Shown here: piece after piece, positions 31,908-44,057 of the stretch
How positions within the stretch are numbered: position 1 is the first letter of the stretch
How the letters are laid out: every line of letters starts with the position of its first letter
DNA from: Pictodentalium vernedei
Taxonomy: Eukaryota > Mollusca > Scaphopoda > Dentaliida > Dentaliidae
Length of the DNA: 64,000 bases
Direction: 5' to 3'
Assembly (NCBI GenBank): GCA_031216915.1
Contig: CM062296.1
Coordinates: 146,320,840 to 146,384,839 of the forward strand
Made by a program: the position numbers and the translations under genes
Notes under the pieces: model-generated
The model's database searches: none
What the model was told of the DNA's origin: nothing
Seen by the model: only the letters and a program-made list of their open reading frames with translations

Positions 31908-32369
31908 AAAATAATTACATTGTTAATGTAGTTATACGTTTTGGGTCCAAATACTCAATTCCCATTGGTCAGCTGGATGAAAACGTCATGACCAAATGTA
32001 ATTCATTTTCCAATGAATACATTTGGTCGAACTTTGACCCGCATTTACGGTAGAGCGCAGTTGACAGAATGTAATTCGGGCGGTGTTTGGGCGGGTTTAT
32101 AACTTTTAGCGCCTCTCGCAGTGATCGGTGATTATAGTTTACTGATATGTTAAAAAAATTGTATTGAAATTCCAAGTTTCGTTGCGGAAGACGGCAATTT
32201 AACAAATTTGGGTCAGTGCCGAAAACCGGTGCTCAACTCAGAGTTGTGCGCTTTGTCTTTTGTGTGAGGGTGGTTTTTCGCCTCGTTTGTTCGTACATGT
32301 TTTATTTCGTGTTTCTGCTTTGTTGTTTGGTAAAAAGTAGTTTAAACAGTTACGGAATGTAATTATAAG
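31908..32369 (-). mobile_element. ~450-bp MITE with ATAATTACATT ends (copy 2)
   Basis: Reverse copy of 11736-12182: starts AATTACATTGTTAATGTAG and ends TTACGGAATGTAATTAT. Contains about 100 bases (32115-32220) not present in copy 1. Confidence 0.8.
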
Positions 32370-32580
32370 AATTGAATGCAATTTTTATAATCTTTATTGG
32401 AACATGAACTTGTGGGAATGGGTACAAATTGTATGAATCCCTTCGGGATTCTTATTGGAGTATGAACGTGTGGGAATGGGTACAAATTGTATGAATCCCT
32501 TTGGGATTCATACAATTTGTACCCATTCCCACACGTTCATACTCCAATAAAGATTATAAAAATTACATTCAATTCTTAAC
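32370..32580. repeat. long hairpin beside a MITE (copy 2, with a tandem half)
   Basis: The arm GGGAATGGGTACAAATTGTA occurs twice in the forward sense (32414, 32472) and once inverted (32511), with the loop CCTTTGGGATTC. One arm has therefore been duplicated within the hairpin. Confidence 0.85.
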
Positions 32581-33473
32581 TAAAATTCAGACTCGCAAGT
32601 GGAAGTTGGTCGAAGTGATAGAAGAAGTAGCTGAGCTATCCGAACGTTGCGGTTTCCTCGGTGGGGAAGCCGTGACGTACAGATAGCTGAACTGTGAGTA
32701 GAAGAGGAAACTTCGGACTTTCTGAAAAGAATGTGAAACTATAACACTATCAGAAAACTTTCACAGATCTGAGAATTTTTCGTAATTATTTGTTGTGGTT
32801 TAATAAATAAAGAGGTTATTTTTTTGCTTAGTTACTTTCATATCGGCTGAGATATCGGCCCTCGGTAACATCACATCAGTCTTCGATCTTCTGTCTCAGT
32901 CCGATACGAAGTTACCTCGGGTTGATATCTCGGCCGATATGAAGCTAACCAAGGGATAACCCCTAATTATTGACAAACAGAAGATCGCAAAGGCTGTCTC
33001 CTTCCCGATGTCTGTCTCGTGTCGATACATTTGCACCATTGGATTAATATTGCATAAACAAAACATTGCGAAATGAATATTGAACAGAAAACCTAACGAG
33101 AAAATGCTATGGGAATGCAAAGTTTTCACATCTCTGTTTTGACGAATGAACTTTAGGGGATGGGTCTTGGTTTGCTCTGGAAGGAGGGGGAGGGGGTCCA
33201 ACTGCCCCCACCCCCTTCCCGGCTGCTGAACCTCTAACTTTCAAGAAAAATATTTGCACTCCGCACCCTTTGAGTGGGAATTATCCAACTGGCAAATTGC
33301 AACATTTTTGAAAACGCTAATGGTTCATTTCAACCCATAATATTAGCCTCAGATGAAAGATGGAAGTCATCTCTTGTGTGCCACAAGGCACCATCGCACA
33401 TCAGCAATGCTTTAGCATTGTAGATGAAGCGTTATTGCGCTCAAGGGATTAAATATCGACTTCAGTGTGAAAG
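32581..33473. other. non-coding stretch with hairpins
   Basis: 32828-32953 is an imperfect inverted repeat (CATATCGGCTGAGATATCGG.../...GATATCTCGGCCGATATG). 33370-33450 is a weaker hairpin with AGCAATGCTTTAGCATTG. No gene. Confidence 0.5.
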
Positions 33474-33634
33474 TGGGGGCGCTGTGGCTCAGTAGGTAGA
33501 GGTGCAGGCTGCAAGCCGAAAAGTCTTCGGTTCGAATCTCACCGCGGCAATCGCGTGGTACTCCGGCTTCCTCCACCCATAAAACTGTCCGACACGATGT
33601 GACTCTGGCTGTCGAAAGTGTCGTTAAACCCAAA

Positions 33635-33685
<51 letters not shown>

Positions 33686-33688
33686 ATA
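33474..33688 (+). mobile_element. tRNA-derived SINE with internal deletion
   Basis: Good head (GGGGGCGCTGTGGCTCAGTA, CGGTTCGAATCTC) joined at about 33556 directly to the 3' block GGTACTCCGGCTTCCTCCAC and type 1 tail; some 170 bases of body are missing. Ends in about 17 AATA units. Confidence 0.9.
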
Positions 33689-35106
33689 GTGAGAAAGTCC
33701 CATGTAATGTAGTTAAAAAGTAACTAAATGTTTGTTAGGAACGGAGTGGGGTGGAGTAGGGGTGGGGTGCTACTTTTAAGCCTCCAACGACCAGCAGTTG
33801 GAAATTTCATTCCCTAAGGTGGTAGATTTCGAGACATTTTATCTGTAGATAAATCTACTTCCTTAAGCATGAACTTTTCGTCTTCTAGTTGTTTGATGCT
33901 TAAAATTATCTGGAAAGTTTGACCGGTAGTCGGGGGGGGGGGGGGCGACCCATTAGCCCCCGTTGAGCTTGAACAATGTGTTGGGCAGTAAAGACTTCAA
34001 GTTTGGCTTATCAGCAAACTATGCACAATGTACTACGCAAAAACACGCCATATATTTTTTCTCAATCCGTAACAAATGCCACATTCACCACCCCAACCCC
34101 CACCCTATCCCATGGAACAGTGACCTACTCGAGTTATGTTTCAACTGAAAGTGTGTGAGATATGGTTTGAAAGACAAAAATGATATTTGTGAAACTTCAA
34201 AAGAAAAAAAGTCAACACAGAGAAAGCAACATTCGGAGTGCTCCATTGTAATTCCGGGATACTGCAAGACGGGAACAAATTTCCTCGAAGAACGGGACGA
34301 GAACAAAGTTCACAAGCACATTGTACAATGTCGTTCTGCTTAGATTTGACCCTTTTTGCGCAAACATGTTGAACTCGTGAATAGAGCTGACTTGTTTTGG
34401 GGTATAACTGTCTAATGCTTTGGGTACAAAACATCCAGCAATTTGTGTATAAAACGACTACCTGGGTATAAAACGTCCTCGTACAAAAACGCGCTGTATA
34501 CAAAAACGTCTGAAAACCATGCATTAAAGTGTTCTGCTAATTCGAGGTCTCGAGACTGTAGACCAAAATGGACAATTTCTAGTCCTGCTTTTGAAATTTT
34601 TAAAAAATGTGACAGAAGGACAGAAGGAAGACAAAACGTCGCTTGAGTGCTAAAATGTCCTATGTCCCATAGGGGACATAGGACATTCTAGCACTGAGGC
34701 GACGAAAAAACTAACTAATAGACAACAATTCTTGAACATTTGGAGCCGGTGCAAATGAGTCCGACAGATAGACATCTCATTCTGTCACTGATGAAATTTC
34801 GTTGTAATTTTCGTTCATTTTCATACAAAACTTTTACCGCAAAGCTTGTCGGTGTGCTTGACACGTGTGCGGTTGTCACGTGTATGCCATTCTTTTTTTA
34901 AATACTGTCAGAGGTTAAGCCGTTGTGGCTGTCTTTTGTATTTTGCTTACGCATTCATCCGTGCATTGTCGGTCTTTTATGTCCCGTAAATTCTATCAGT
35001 GCTGTTCGAATACGACCCGTGAGTGAGAGATAGGCTCTAAGTGCTTCCATCGGAAGATCACTTTCAATGAATTGGAACAGTTTCTGAATCATTCAGTCGA
35101 TGACTA
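33689..35106. other. no recognisable gene; G run and hairpin
   Basis: G run at 33933-33945. 34644-34705 is a hairpin (CGTCGCTTGAGTGCTAAAAT...GTCCCATAGGGGAC...). Short frames near 34141-34524 show no domain. Confidence 0.45.
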
Positions 35107-35239
35107 CACTCTAAAATCAATTGGGCTAAACATTAACCCAACGCATATGGGTAGAGTGAATATGAACCCAATTGGGTTCATATTCACTCAACCCACTCCC
35201 ACTTGATTAGAATGATTTAACCCAACTGATTGTAGAATG
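35107..35239. mobile_element. 130-bp palindromic MITE, CACTCTAAAA family
   Basis: CACTCTAAAATCAATTGGGC at the left, CCCAACTGATTGTAGAATG at the right, TA on both sides; the centre ATATGAACCCAATTGGGTTCATAT is a perfect palindrome. Tc1/mariner-type target. Confidence 0.85.
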
Positions 35240-35663
35240 TACTTGCAGCTTATGTGCCGGAAGCGTTAACTGTCATGTTGATTAAAAACGTAATGATAAC
35301 CTAACTCTGTTGTTCCTTCATATTTACACTAATCGTTACTCTGAAGTATGAAGGATACACTCAAATGAGCTGGTAGACTGACATGGAGATATATGACAGG
35401 CGTCAGAATTTCCACAGTGAGTACATGGACATTGTACATCTTTATTTCTGCAACATTTGCTATCGTAATGTAGTACAATATATGAGTGTAGTGCTCAAAC
35501 AGAACCCTGCCTATTTGGACTGTTCAAGTAGAGACACAATTAAACAATTGATTCTCAGGCATTTCTAAAACGAATGAGGGAGGGCAGTTTTTATTTTATT
35601 TTTCGCCGATGCCAAAAATCCAATTGTGAGAGCCTAAAGTTAAATAATACAGCTTCCATGTTG
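35240..35663. other. no recognisable gene
   Basis: A 61-codon frame at 35383-35568 has no recognisable domain. Confidence 0.4.
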
Positions 35664-35884
35664 ATTATTTATTTATTTATGTATTGGTGTTTAAGGTCAC
35701 ATATTTCTGCACAATGGCTAACCATGAACGTGACAGTTTTACGAGTGGAGGAAGCCGGAGTACCCGGAGAGAACCACCGAGCAACGGCGAGCAACTGTCA
35801 GCTCCCCAACATACCAACTCCACACAAGCAAGGTTAGCAGTGGTTAGCAGTGGTTGAAGACAGGTGCACCATCGACGTGCAGTA
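35664..35884 (-). mobile_element. SINE, reverse, 5' truncated, tail type 2
   Basis: (AATA)n at 35664, then the complement of the type 2 tail (GGTCACATATTTCTGCACAA), then the body up to CATCGACGTGCAGTA; the tRNA head is absent. AGCAGTGGTT is duplicated at about 35836. Confidence 0.85.
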
Positions 35885-36094
35885 AACTGGGAAAATGTCA
35901 CACGTTAGTAGGGGGTGGGTGTCTTGTTCGAAATGTAGAAAACGTGCAGACAATATTTTGGGAACAATTCAAATGGAAATTTGTTCCCGTATATGTACAC
36001 CTGCTCTGGCCAAGCCTGATAATGAACAGCTTGTCATTTGTAGATTGGGGCCCACAGCAGCCCACAGAGGTTTAAATTGGTGGTACCAGTTTAA

Positions 36095-36285
36095 CCCTTT
36101 ACCAAACATGAAAAGCAGACGACACTTGCCAAAAAATGATTGAATAACTATTTTTTTCAGAGCTCGTTCCAATGAGGGGTCATAACCTATGTTTTTGACA
36201 CAAAAAATGAAAAAAATAATAGAAATTAATTTGCGATTTTTGAGAATAGCGCCGGCCGGTTTTGGCCGTTACGTTGGGTAAAGGG
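36095..36285. mobile_element. piggyBac-like palindromic MITE, subfamily B
   Basis: TTAA on both sides (36091-36094, 36286-36289); ends CCCTTTACCAAAC / ACGTTGGGTAAAGGG. Subfamily B carries AAAAGCAGACGACACTTGC and CATAACCTATGTTTTTG instead of the subfamily A stem. Half of the palindrome is lost. Confidence 0.8.
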
Positions 36286-36289
36286 TTAA

Positions 36290-37634
36290 GAACATTATGA
36301 AAACCCCCTAAAGACAGCTGTGCCTACTAAGTTTATTTTGGATTTTAATGGGAGAGTGGGGGGGGGGGGGGAGTGGCTGTCTGAGAACGGTAGTAGAAAA
36401 TTTGCACGTAGTGGGTGGGTGTAAAAAGGAGCCGAATAAAAAATAGGACGTCACGTCTTGCAAATGTTTAGTGCACCCCCCCCCCCCCCTTTAAGGAACT
36501 TTTTAGATCACTGAGTGCTAGAAGCCACAATCAGGCCTTTCAAAAAATGAGGGCACCAGTGCAAATGTATCATTTTCCTTACCCATGTTTGGTATTCAGT
36601 TAAACTTAAATAATAGTCTGTTTATCAAAAAATGTTCTATTACAAATTATTGGAGAGTGCCGTAATAGAACAATTGTTGACGAACAAATTCAGACCACCA
36701 AAAATAATCTTGTCCTCACCCAATTAAATAAATATTTATTTTGTCTACATATGGGAATCGTGTCGCATTTTGCGAAGAGAATAACAATACTGTATCAATT
36801 TTTACGACATAATGCATCGCAAATCGCGATGTGATACCGTTAAAAGCACATGGTAGTTTTGTAAATACAAGTGACGAACGCGAGCCGACAAAAACGAATG
36901 CGCCTTTGCCTGAGAATCAAAAGATTAATTTTCTTTATCCTAATTTTAGTTTTCTTTGTTTCGTGCTCAGAGAAACTCATCCATTTCCTTTCGTGCTCAC
37001 TCAGTCGTTCTCTCAACCTCAACGTCGAGTCCGAGAAATTACAAACCAGCTGTCCCATCACTAGGACCACCCGAACCCCATTTCCGTCCTCCCCCTTACT
37101 ATCGCCCAAGGGGCCAATCAATCTTTCACAAGGCACTACTCACACTCGATCATTCGGCTAATCACTCAATTTTACACTTGAGTTATCACCGTACCGTGAT
37201 TTCATTCTCATAGAGTGGATTCTTGTTTAATTTCGTGAATGTACAGAAGCACGGTCACAGCATTGCAGGTCGTGAATTCGGGCAAGTACAGCGAAGCAGC
37301 AGAATAGGCTATACACCGAGGCTTAAACAATTGATACGCGCATCGACCATCGGAATAGTAAAAAAAATGTTCGAAAGGTCCACATTACTTTCCTCGTCGA
37401 CAATTGAATTGGTACTATCATTTTGTAGCTCAGTATTTCCTGAGAAAGTGTTGACCATTTCTGTTCTATTTACAGTATTCGAGCAGTCTATATAAGTCCA
37501 TTAACTGTGATGATGTTTGCCTGCATATAATTGTGTAGCTGTATTTTTTGGAAGCTGAGAAAAACTCCTGTTCTTAAATTGTAACTTTATTAACTTGGTA
37601 GATAGATAATTTATTTTACGATATAAACATTCTA
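36290..37634. other. no recognisable gene; G and C runs
   Basis: G run 36357-36371 and C run 36476-36489. The frames between 36831 and 37495 are unrecognised; both strands have similar short frames, so I do not call a gene. Confidence 0.4.
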
Positions 37635-38184
37635 CAAAGTAAACATTTCTAAAGAACAAAATTGTTTCAAAGTAAACATTTCTAAAGAACAAAATTGTTT
37701 CAAAGTAAACATAAAGAACAAAATTGTTTCAAAGTAAACATTTCTAAAGAACAAAATTGTTTCAAAGTAAACATTTCTAAAGAACAAAATTGTTTCAAAG
37801 TAAACATTTCTAAAGAACAAAATTGTTTCAAAGTGAATATTTCTAAAGAACAAAATTGTTTCAAAGTAAACATAATGAACAAAATTGTTTCAAAGTAAAC
37901 ATTTCTAAAGAACAAAACCGTTTCAAAGTAAACATTTCTAAAGAACAAAATTGTTTCAAAGTAAACATTTCTAAAGAACAAAATTGTTTCGAAGTAAACA
38001 TTTCTAAAGAACAAAATTGTTTCAAAGTAAACGTTTCTAAAAAACAAAATTGTTTCAAAGTAAACATAAAGAACAAAATTGTTTCGAAGTAAACATTTCT
38101 AAAGAACAAAAATGTTTCAAAGTAAACATTTCAAAAGAACAAACTTGTTTCAATGTAACATTTCAAAAGAACGAAACTGTTTCA
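37635..38184. repeat. 33-bp minisatellite, about 17 units
   Basis: Unit AAAGTAAACATTTCTAAAG + AACAAAATTGTTTC. Because 33 is a multiple of 3, frames stay open on both strands and give KVNISKEQNCF-type and FRNVYFETILF-type peptides; neither is likely real. Three units lack TTTCT (near 37708, 37868, 38063). Confidence 0.95.
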
Positions 38185-38442
38185 AAACAAAAATACCGAA
38201 TGCATATACCCTGGGGAGATTGCATCGTCAGATTGGCTGTCTACCCGACCCCCAATGAAGTATGTTTGCTTCAAGACTGCACTTGGACTGTGGGTTTTAC
38301 AACTTTGCCTCCGTGAGTTTCAAGGCACGTGCGGGCTTTGTGGACTTTTGGCCATTTACAATGCTTTTAGCGAGGACATATTTTGAGATATGACATCTGA
38401 GTTGTAAGAAGACTCCTTCAATGTATATCCCCCAATAAAGAT

Positions 38443-39208
38443 CAGGGAAGTGGCTAGATATTTTCGAATGGGGGGGGGGGGGGGGGGGTGTAGGGTAGTG
38501 AATTTCCAACTAGTGGGATGGGTCGGAAGGGTGAAACCCCCTCCTGGTCCCTCCCTCCAGTTAGAAATTCACTGCCGAGAAAAAAATTGAAAATGAAGCA
38601 CTGAAAGGGGCATAAAATTGATTCTAGTAACTGAAATGTCAACACATTTATGATAGAATTATCAGGTTGTTATTATTATTTTGTATTCTTTTGGGAATTG
38701 AATATGTGCTAAACAAATGCTCAAGCTGAGAATTTTGGGCAATTCATACTGTCCTAACATGAAATCAGATCTTATGTAGGAATGATCAATTTTTGATGTT
38801 TCATCATTTTGTTACTGTGAATGATGGAATTAACTCAGGATAACGATTTTACATGATGCGATTTTCTTTAAGTGCATTTCGAGGATTTTTTTTATAACGA
38901 TAAGTAAACGTACTATAGAAATCTCGTACCGATTGACATCGTGCATACGTATGAAGCTCGATATTGCGTATACTGTAGTTGTAAATAGAAACAGTTGGAA
39001 TTTTTGCCGATTTGAAGCCGAGTTGGAATTTTGGGAAGTAAAGGGGACATCAGCATCACAAAAGAAGCTGTAAAATCCAGATAGATGGAATTTCCAACTA
39101 CTCTTGACCTGCCCTCCGAATTCCCAACTATAGGAATTTTTTGCCAGGATTGGAGGGGGGGGGGGGGGGTGACACCCCCCCACCCCCTCCCCTGTCACCA
39201 CGTCTGTG
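38443..39208. mobile_element. hAT-like non-autonomous element (copy 2) with 8-bp target duplication
   Basis: Left end CAGGGAAGTGG, right end CCACGTCTGTG; flanks ATAAAGAT (38435-38442) and ATAAAAAT (39209-39216), an 8-bp duplication with one change, as expected for hAT. Sub-terminal inverted GTGAATTTCCAACTA / TAGTTGGGAATTC words and two G runs. No transposase. Confidence 0.85.
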
Positions 39209-39641
39209 ATAAAAATCGTTAGATGGATTTGTTGTGTGCAAATATCACCGTACAATGTGTTGAAATACTGTTTTTCGTACCAATAATCCACATTTCCCGA
39301 ATTTTCACACCCAAGAACTCGACGAATCTTGCATAAGCATTTGTCTGAAAACTTCGTAAACAGTTCGATATTTTTTCAGGAGATATTAACTTTTCAAATC
39401 TTGTTTCATTACCACTTTCTGTCTTCGCCTATTTCCGTGTTTTACTGCTGTGTAAAAAAAAAAAAAAACATGTAGACAAGACGCAACGAAAATCGTTCGG
39501 CTAGCATTATGAGATAACATCTTATAAAGTCCCCGCAGCATAAAAGTTGTTACTACGAAATATGTCCGTGTGATTATAAAACCACCGCAGCCGATACGAT
39601 CTTCCCTTGGGATATTGTGTAAACTACAACATTTTTATTAA
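39209..39641. other. no recognisable gene
   Basis: A+T-rich, nothing recognised. Confidence 0.4.
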
Positions 39642-39871
39642 CCCTTTGGACTCTAGTGGTACCTTCCATGCCGTCCAATAGCAGCAATTAGAAGAGTCAA
39701 TATTCATTATTTGGGGTAGACCAATCAATATTTTCAACGTGCAGCCTTGGGGCTGCACGTTGAAAACATTGATTGGTCTACCCCACACATTTACTGAACA
39801 GCCATCCTATTTAATGAGGTTATGATGTATCATGTTCCGGTTCGGAAAAATGGCCGCTAGGGTTCAAAGGG
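39642..39871. mobile_element. piggyBac-like hairpin MITE, second family (copy 1)
   Basis: TTAA then CCCTTTGGACTCTAG; right end CTAGGGTTCAAAGGG then TGAA. The centre is GGGGTAGACCAATCAATATT...AACGTGCAGCC / GGCTGCACGTT...ATTGGTCTACCCC. Related hairpins: 40490-40680 and 50700-50930. Confidence 0.8.
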
Positions 39872-40011
39872 TGAATATGTGTCTCGAGCCGAAATAAAGG
39901 CTCGTGGTGGCACAGAAATATCACGTGAATAGAGAAATATTACACGAAAACGAAGAGGAGGAAAGAAAGATGGAATATACACAGGCTGATGATAACCAGA
40001 GTCTACAGCTA

Positions 40012-40231
40012 CAGTACGATCGCCGTGGACTGACCACTTTCCATGGGCTGGATAGAATTTCCACGGACGCAGTAATATTAGATTGCAAACACTAATTATA
40101 GGAATAATCATCAAAACTTTAATTATTAATTAAAATTTTGAGGGTGGTGATTTTTATTACCTGGTAAACGCCTGCATGGACATCACCGTTCACGAGTGGA
40201 TCACCACGACTAGTCCACGGCGACTGTACTG
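40012..40231. mobile_element. 220-bp MITE, CAGT..GTCG family (copy 2)
   Basis: CAGTACGATCGCCGTGGACTG at the left, CTAGTCCACGGCGACTGTACTG at the right (in inverse orientation to copy 1). Confidence 0.8.
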
Positions 40232-40324
40232 TGTACTGCACAAGAAAAAATATTTTGAACCGCCTCAGTTTTTTCAAACTTCACGAAAATCTATTGGGTC
40301 GAATAGTTTATGTCATGTGAGACG

Positions 40325-40500
40325 TGAATCCATATAATATTAGATTGCAAGCACTACTTACAGAAATAATCACGAAAAGTTAATTAATGAAGCACCGGGT
40401 ACAGCTCGGTGCTTCATTAATTAAAATTTAGATGATGATTTTTATATCCTGGCAAACGCATGCGTGGACATCACTGCCAACGCGTGGATCTTTCAACACA
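40325..40500. mobile_element. 220-bp MITE family, partial, with internal palindrome
   Basis: TAATATTAGATTGCAAGCAC to GCATGCGTGGACATCACTG matches the interior of copy 2; it contains AATTAATGAAGCACCGGG/GCTCGGTGCTTCATTAATT, a hairpin. Confidence 0.7.
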
Positions 40501-40680
40501 AGAGGCCGCTTATCCGGTCCAGGAACACGATACGTCATAATTTCATTAAGTAGGATGGCTACTGAAGTGGACGTGTGTGGTAGAACAATTAATATTTTCA
40601 ACCTGCAGCCTTTAGGCTGCACGTTGAAAATATTAATTGCTCTACCCCCAAATAATGGATATTGACTCTTTCAATTTCTG
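40490..40680. mobile_element. piggyBac-like hairpin MITE, second family (copy 2)
   Basis: GGTAGAACAATTAATATTTTCAACC / GTTGAAAATATTAATTGCTC hairpin (in parts) with AGGCCGCTTATCCGG on the left and TGGATATTGACTCTTTC on the right, matching 50700-50930. Confidence 0.75.
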
Positions 40681-40683
40681 CCA

Positions 40684-40890
40684 TTTAACTCTTTTCGTAA
40701 TATGAAAACCAGACGACACTTGCAAACAAAATTCTTGAAAAACTAGGGTCATGACCCCTCATTGAAACGAGCTCGAAAATATAATGAAAATTAATTGGCG
40801 AGATTTGTAAATACAAACAAAATTCTTGAATAACTACTTTGTTTAATTTTTTGTCTCAAAAACATAGGTTATGACTAAGTTATAAGTTAT
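40684..40890. mobile_element. piggyBac-like MITE, subfamily B, rearranged
   Basis: TTTAACTCTTTTCGTAATATG, then CCAGACGACACTTGCAAAC; AAACAAAATTCTTGAA occurs twice, so two partial copies are joined. Confidence 0.65.
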
Positions 40891-43007
40891 AACTAAGGAC
40901 ATAGCCAAGGTGAATGTAGTGTGGAGAACAGAATACAAATACCCCCTCCTTCTCCACTTCATTTCACCTCATGCTTGGTTAAGAGTGTCTATTCCTCAGA
41001 GTGCAAGGTACGGGTCTTCCTTGGGAGAAAATGTTATTCCATTCCAAGTTGCGCATTCTAAGTACTTTTTGAAGGCACCCAGATAGTGAAAGAATATTGA
41101 TATTTTTCAGAAAATGTGGGGATGGGGAGAGGGTGAGCGATTACCACCACCCCAACCAATTCCCCATGGTTATTCCGCTGATTATAATAGGGCTAAAAAC
41201 CGGTGTGGTAGAATAAAATTATTTTTGCTTAAAAACCAAGTTGTAATGTACTTAATTCCCGCAGTGGCATGCCACCTGCCAGAGAATGTGTTTCAAAAAG
41301 TAGATAAAATGTTTAAAAATTGCTTTGACATAACATCGATAGATAGACAGATAGACCGTTTATTGAAGCAATATTACACCTACTGCGAAGAACGTGACAA
41401 CATATAAATTTGATGATATTATAATAGTGCTAAATAGGTTAGAAAAACTATTTAAATAATAATAGTTAGAAAAACTATTTAAATAATAATAACAACAACA
41501 GCCGAGTTAGAATACAGTTTCCCGAGAGTATGGAGACTTGGTTAAAAATCCCACGTTTTTGGCAAATAATGCTTCTCTCTCCCCGAAGAACAACACGATC
41601 ATGTTACAGATGAAGTTGCTTAATGTGGGACTTTCATTCTTCATAATGAAGTAAAATTGCGCTAGTGTTCACATACGGAACCACTCGTGTAATAATGATA
41701 CTTGCATGATAATATCTGTCCTCGGGATATTGTGTAAGACAATGCGTGTGTACTCTGGTGTACTACTTATATATCTCAAGGCAATATTAAAAGCCATGTC
41801 TGAAAAATATCAGGCACAAATGTAGAGATACAAAAAAAAAACTGAAAGCAGACTTCCGACATGCATACTGTCCGGATTTGCGGCCATGGAGAAAAATAGG
41901 AGACAGAACTGAAGGTAAGTTACCACATATCCCCAGTCTGTAATGACGTGTAGGTTAGACAGGAGAGTTGGTAACTCCCCATCGAACATTTTCTAAGAAA
42001 TCTCCAGTTGTACGATGGTCCCTTCACGAATTTATCTCTTACCGAGTTCCAGTTATGTCAACGTAGTTGCGCCTTTTAGGCATTTGGTTCTAAAATAAAT
42101 CTATGGTGGTACATGTACCTTCCTCACGCTTGGTACCGTGGGGTGGGTGGGTGGGGGGGGGGGGGGGATCAAGACAGTATTTTTTCCCATCAGAAGCTGG
42201 TGATGTAAAGCATGCACGTGCCACTTCTGACTCTTGGCAACACTTTGTAATTCGATTTTTTTTTCTAACAAAGAGAAATGGGACAGTTAGAACATTGTTT
42301 TTAACCCTAAAATTCTCAGATTAATTTTTATAATAATCAATGCATCGTATGCATGTACACAGCTGCAGATGACTTAACAGTGTTTCTGTGTGAAGGTCCT
42401 ACGAATCGGAAATGTGACTTCGGACCGATTCGGAAATCGAATCGAGTAACAGATTCTTTTTTGGACTCGAATCGGTTGAATAATAACGTTGGCGACTTCC
42501 CGTTTCCATCACGTTATACAGCGGATTCGATGACACATTCTGCGTTCAGAAATGGGTCCGACTGTAGCGGTTTTCTGAAGGATAATTAACTCTCTCTCGC
42601 TGTGGGCAATGTCGTGTAAATTGCATGTGGTCCTTCAGTGCAACAAATCCCATCTGCAATGTTCTAGCATTGCAGATGAGGCCTTGTAGCACTGAGAGGG
42701 TGATATATTCTATTTGGAGACATTTATCAAGGATAAACTAGAAATCCATAGCACGTTTCGCAGCAAAGGTTGCATCACGCACGAAAAAACTCCAGGGATA
42801 TTCCGTGTTTTCAACTTTATGTAATGCTAAATATACTGCAAAGAATTCGAATAATCGAAGATCCCCATTCTATATCATTGTTCTGGGGGCGTGGCCAGGG
42901 GAGATGCGACGGGTGTGAACGCACCTCCATACAAAACTGGATTTCCACTTGAGGGACTATCTCCCATTTGTGATTTCATAATTTGATAAAATAGAGCGGC
43001 CTCACAT
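40891..43007. other. no recognisable gene; G run and hairpin
   Basis: The 97-codon frame 41114-41407 and others show no domain I recognise. G run at 42152-42167; hairpin 42640-42690 (CATCTGCAATGTTCTAGCATTGCAGATG). Confidence 0.4.
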
Positions 43008-43062
43008 ACCCCGATACATCGTACTCTCTGTGGCGAAACCGCATAGAGTACGATGTATCGGT
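43008..43062. repeat. 55-bp hairpin
   Basis: CCGATACATCGTACTCT / AGAGTACGATGTATCGG with a 17-base loop. Confidence 0.9.
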
Positions 43063-43165
43063 GTAAGTTGGTTTAAAACATAAATATTTTTTGTTTGCAC
43101 GTAGTTTCTGTGAAACGCCTAGGAACTATACTTTAGTACTTTTTTATAGCCTCGTCTATATACAG

Positions 43166-43315
43166 ATGATTATCATGATAATGTGCATGTCATGTGATTT
43201 GTATCAGATTCGAGGTGGTGTCCAGAATGGGATCTCAACGAGCCGGCTTTGCCATTCTGGACACCACCGAGAATCTGATTCAAATCACAGGACATGTACA
43301 TTATCATGATAATTC
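43166..43315. repeat. 150-bp hairpin
   Basis: GATTATCATGATAATGTGCATGTCATGTGATTTG...GGTGGTGTCCAGAATGG (in parts) is mirrored to 43315. Arms of about 66 bases. Confidence 0.9.
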
Positions 43316-43484
43316 ATTTATCTAACAATTCCGTCACATACACAGATTAAATATTAAATTATTAATACAGTTTTGGGACATAATGTTGGACGAGAAAAAG
43401 TTTAAAAAAAACCCCACTTTTTATGGAACAATATTGTTGTGCACATTAACAAACAACGAGTAACGCGGTTATCGCAAATTTTCA

Positions 43485-44057
43485 ATCCCAAAGGGATTCA
43501 TAGAATTTGTACCCATTCCCACACGTTCATACTCCAATAAAGATTATAAAAATTGCATTCAATTTTTATAATTACATTCCGTAACTTTTTAAACTACTTT
43601 TTACCAAACAACAAAGCAGAAAGACGAAGTAAAACATGTACGAACGAACGAGGCGAAAAACCACCCTCACACAAAAGACAAAGCGCACAACTCTCTGAGC
43701 TGAGTGCCGGTTCCGTCTAAATGATATCCCAAAGGCAAATAAGCTTTAATATTCACAACTTTAGAAATGGAAACGAGTATTTTAGTAACGGGCTTTATGC
43801 CACAATTGGGAAATGTCACCAAAGAAACAGCAGCGGAGTTGATCACTGCGGGAGGCGCTAAAAGTAAAAAAAACAGCCCAAACACCGCCCGAATTACATT
43901 CTGTCAACTGTCCTCTTCCGTAAATGCGGGTCAAAGTTCGACCAAATGTATTCATTGGAACATGAATTACATTTGGTCATGACGTTTTCATCCAGCTGAC
44001 CAATGGGAATTGGGTATTTGGACCCAAAACGTGTTACTACATTAACAATGCAATTAT
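43485..44057 (+). mobile_element. hairpin half plus ~450-bp MITE (copy 3)
   Basis: CCCAAAGGGATTCATAG...GGGTATGAAC-type hairpin half (43485-43570) followed by TATAATTACATTCCGTAAC...ACATTAACAATGCAATTATA. The 71-codon frame from 43767 is the longest form of the METSILVTGFMP frame. Confidence 0.8.

Noticed and set aside
36831..37213. Several 77-98-codon frames on both strands
   Set aside because: Mutually overlapping, no recognisable domain, no consistent start or splice context.
37635..38109. KVNISKEQNCF- and FRNVYFETILF-type repeat proteins
   Set aside because: Period 33 keeps every stop-free frame open; no start context, no domain.
37635..38184. CRISPR array
   Set aside because: The units are contiguous without unique spacers; the genome is animal.
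43767..43982. 71-codon frame METSILVTGFMP conserved between MITE copies
   Set aside because: Other copies end at different stops, and the similarity is explained by common descent of the whole repeat.
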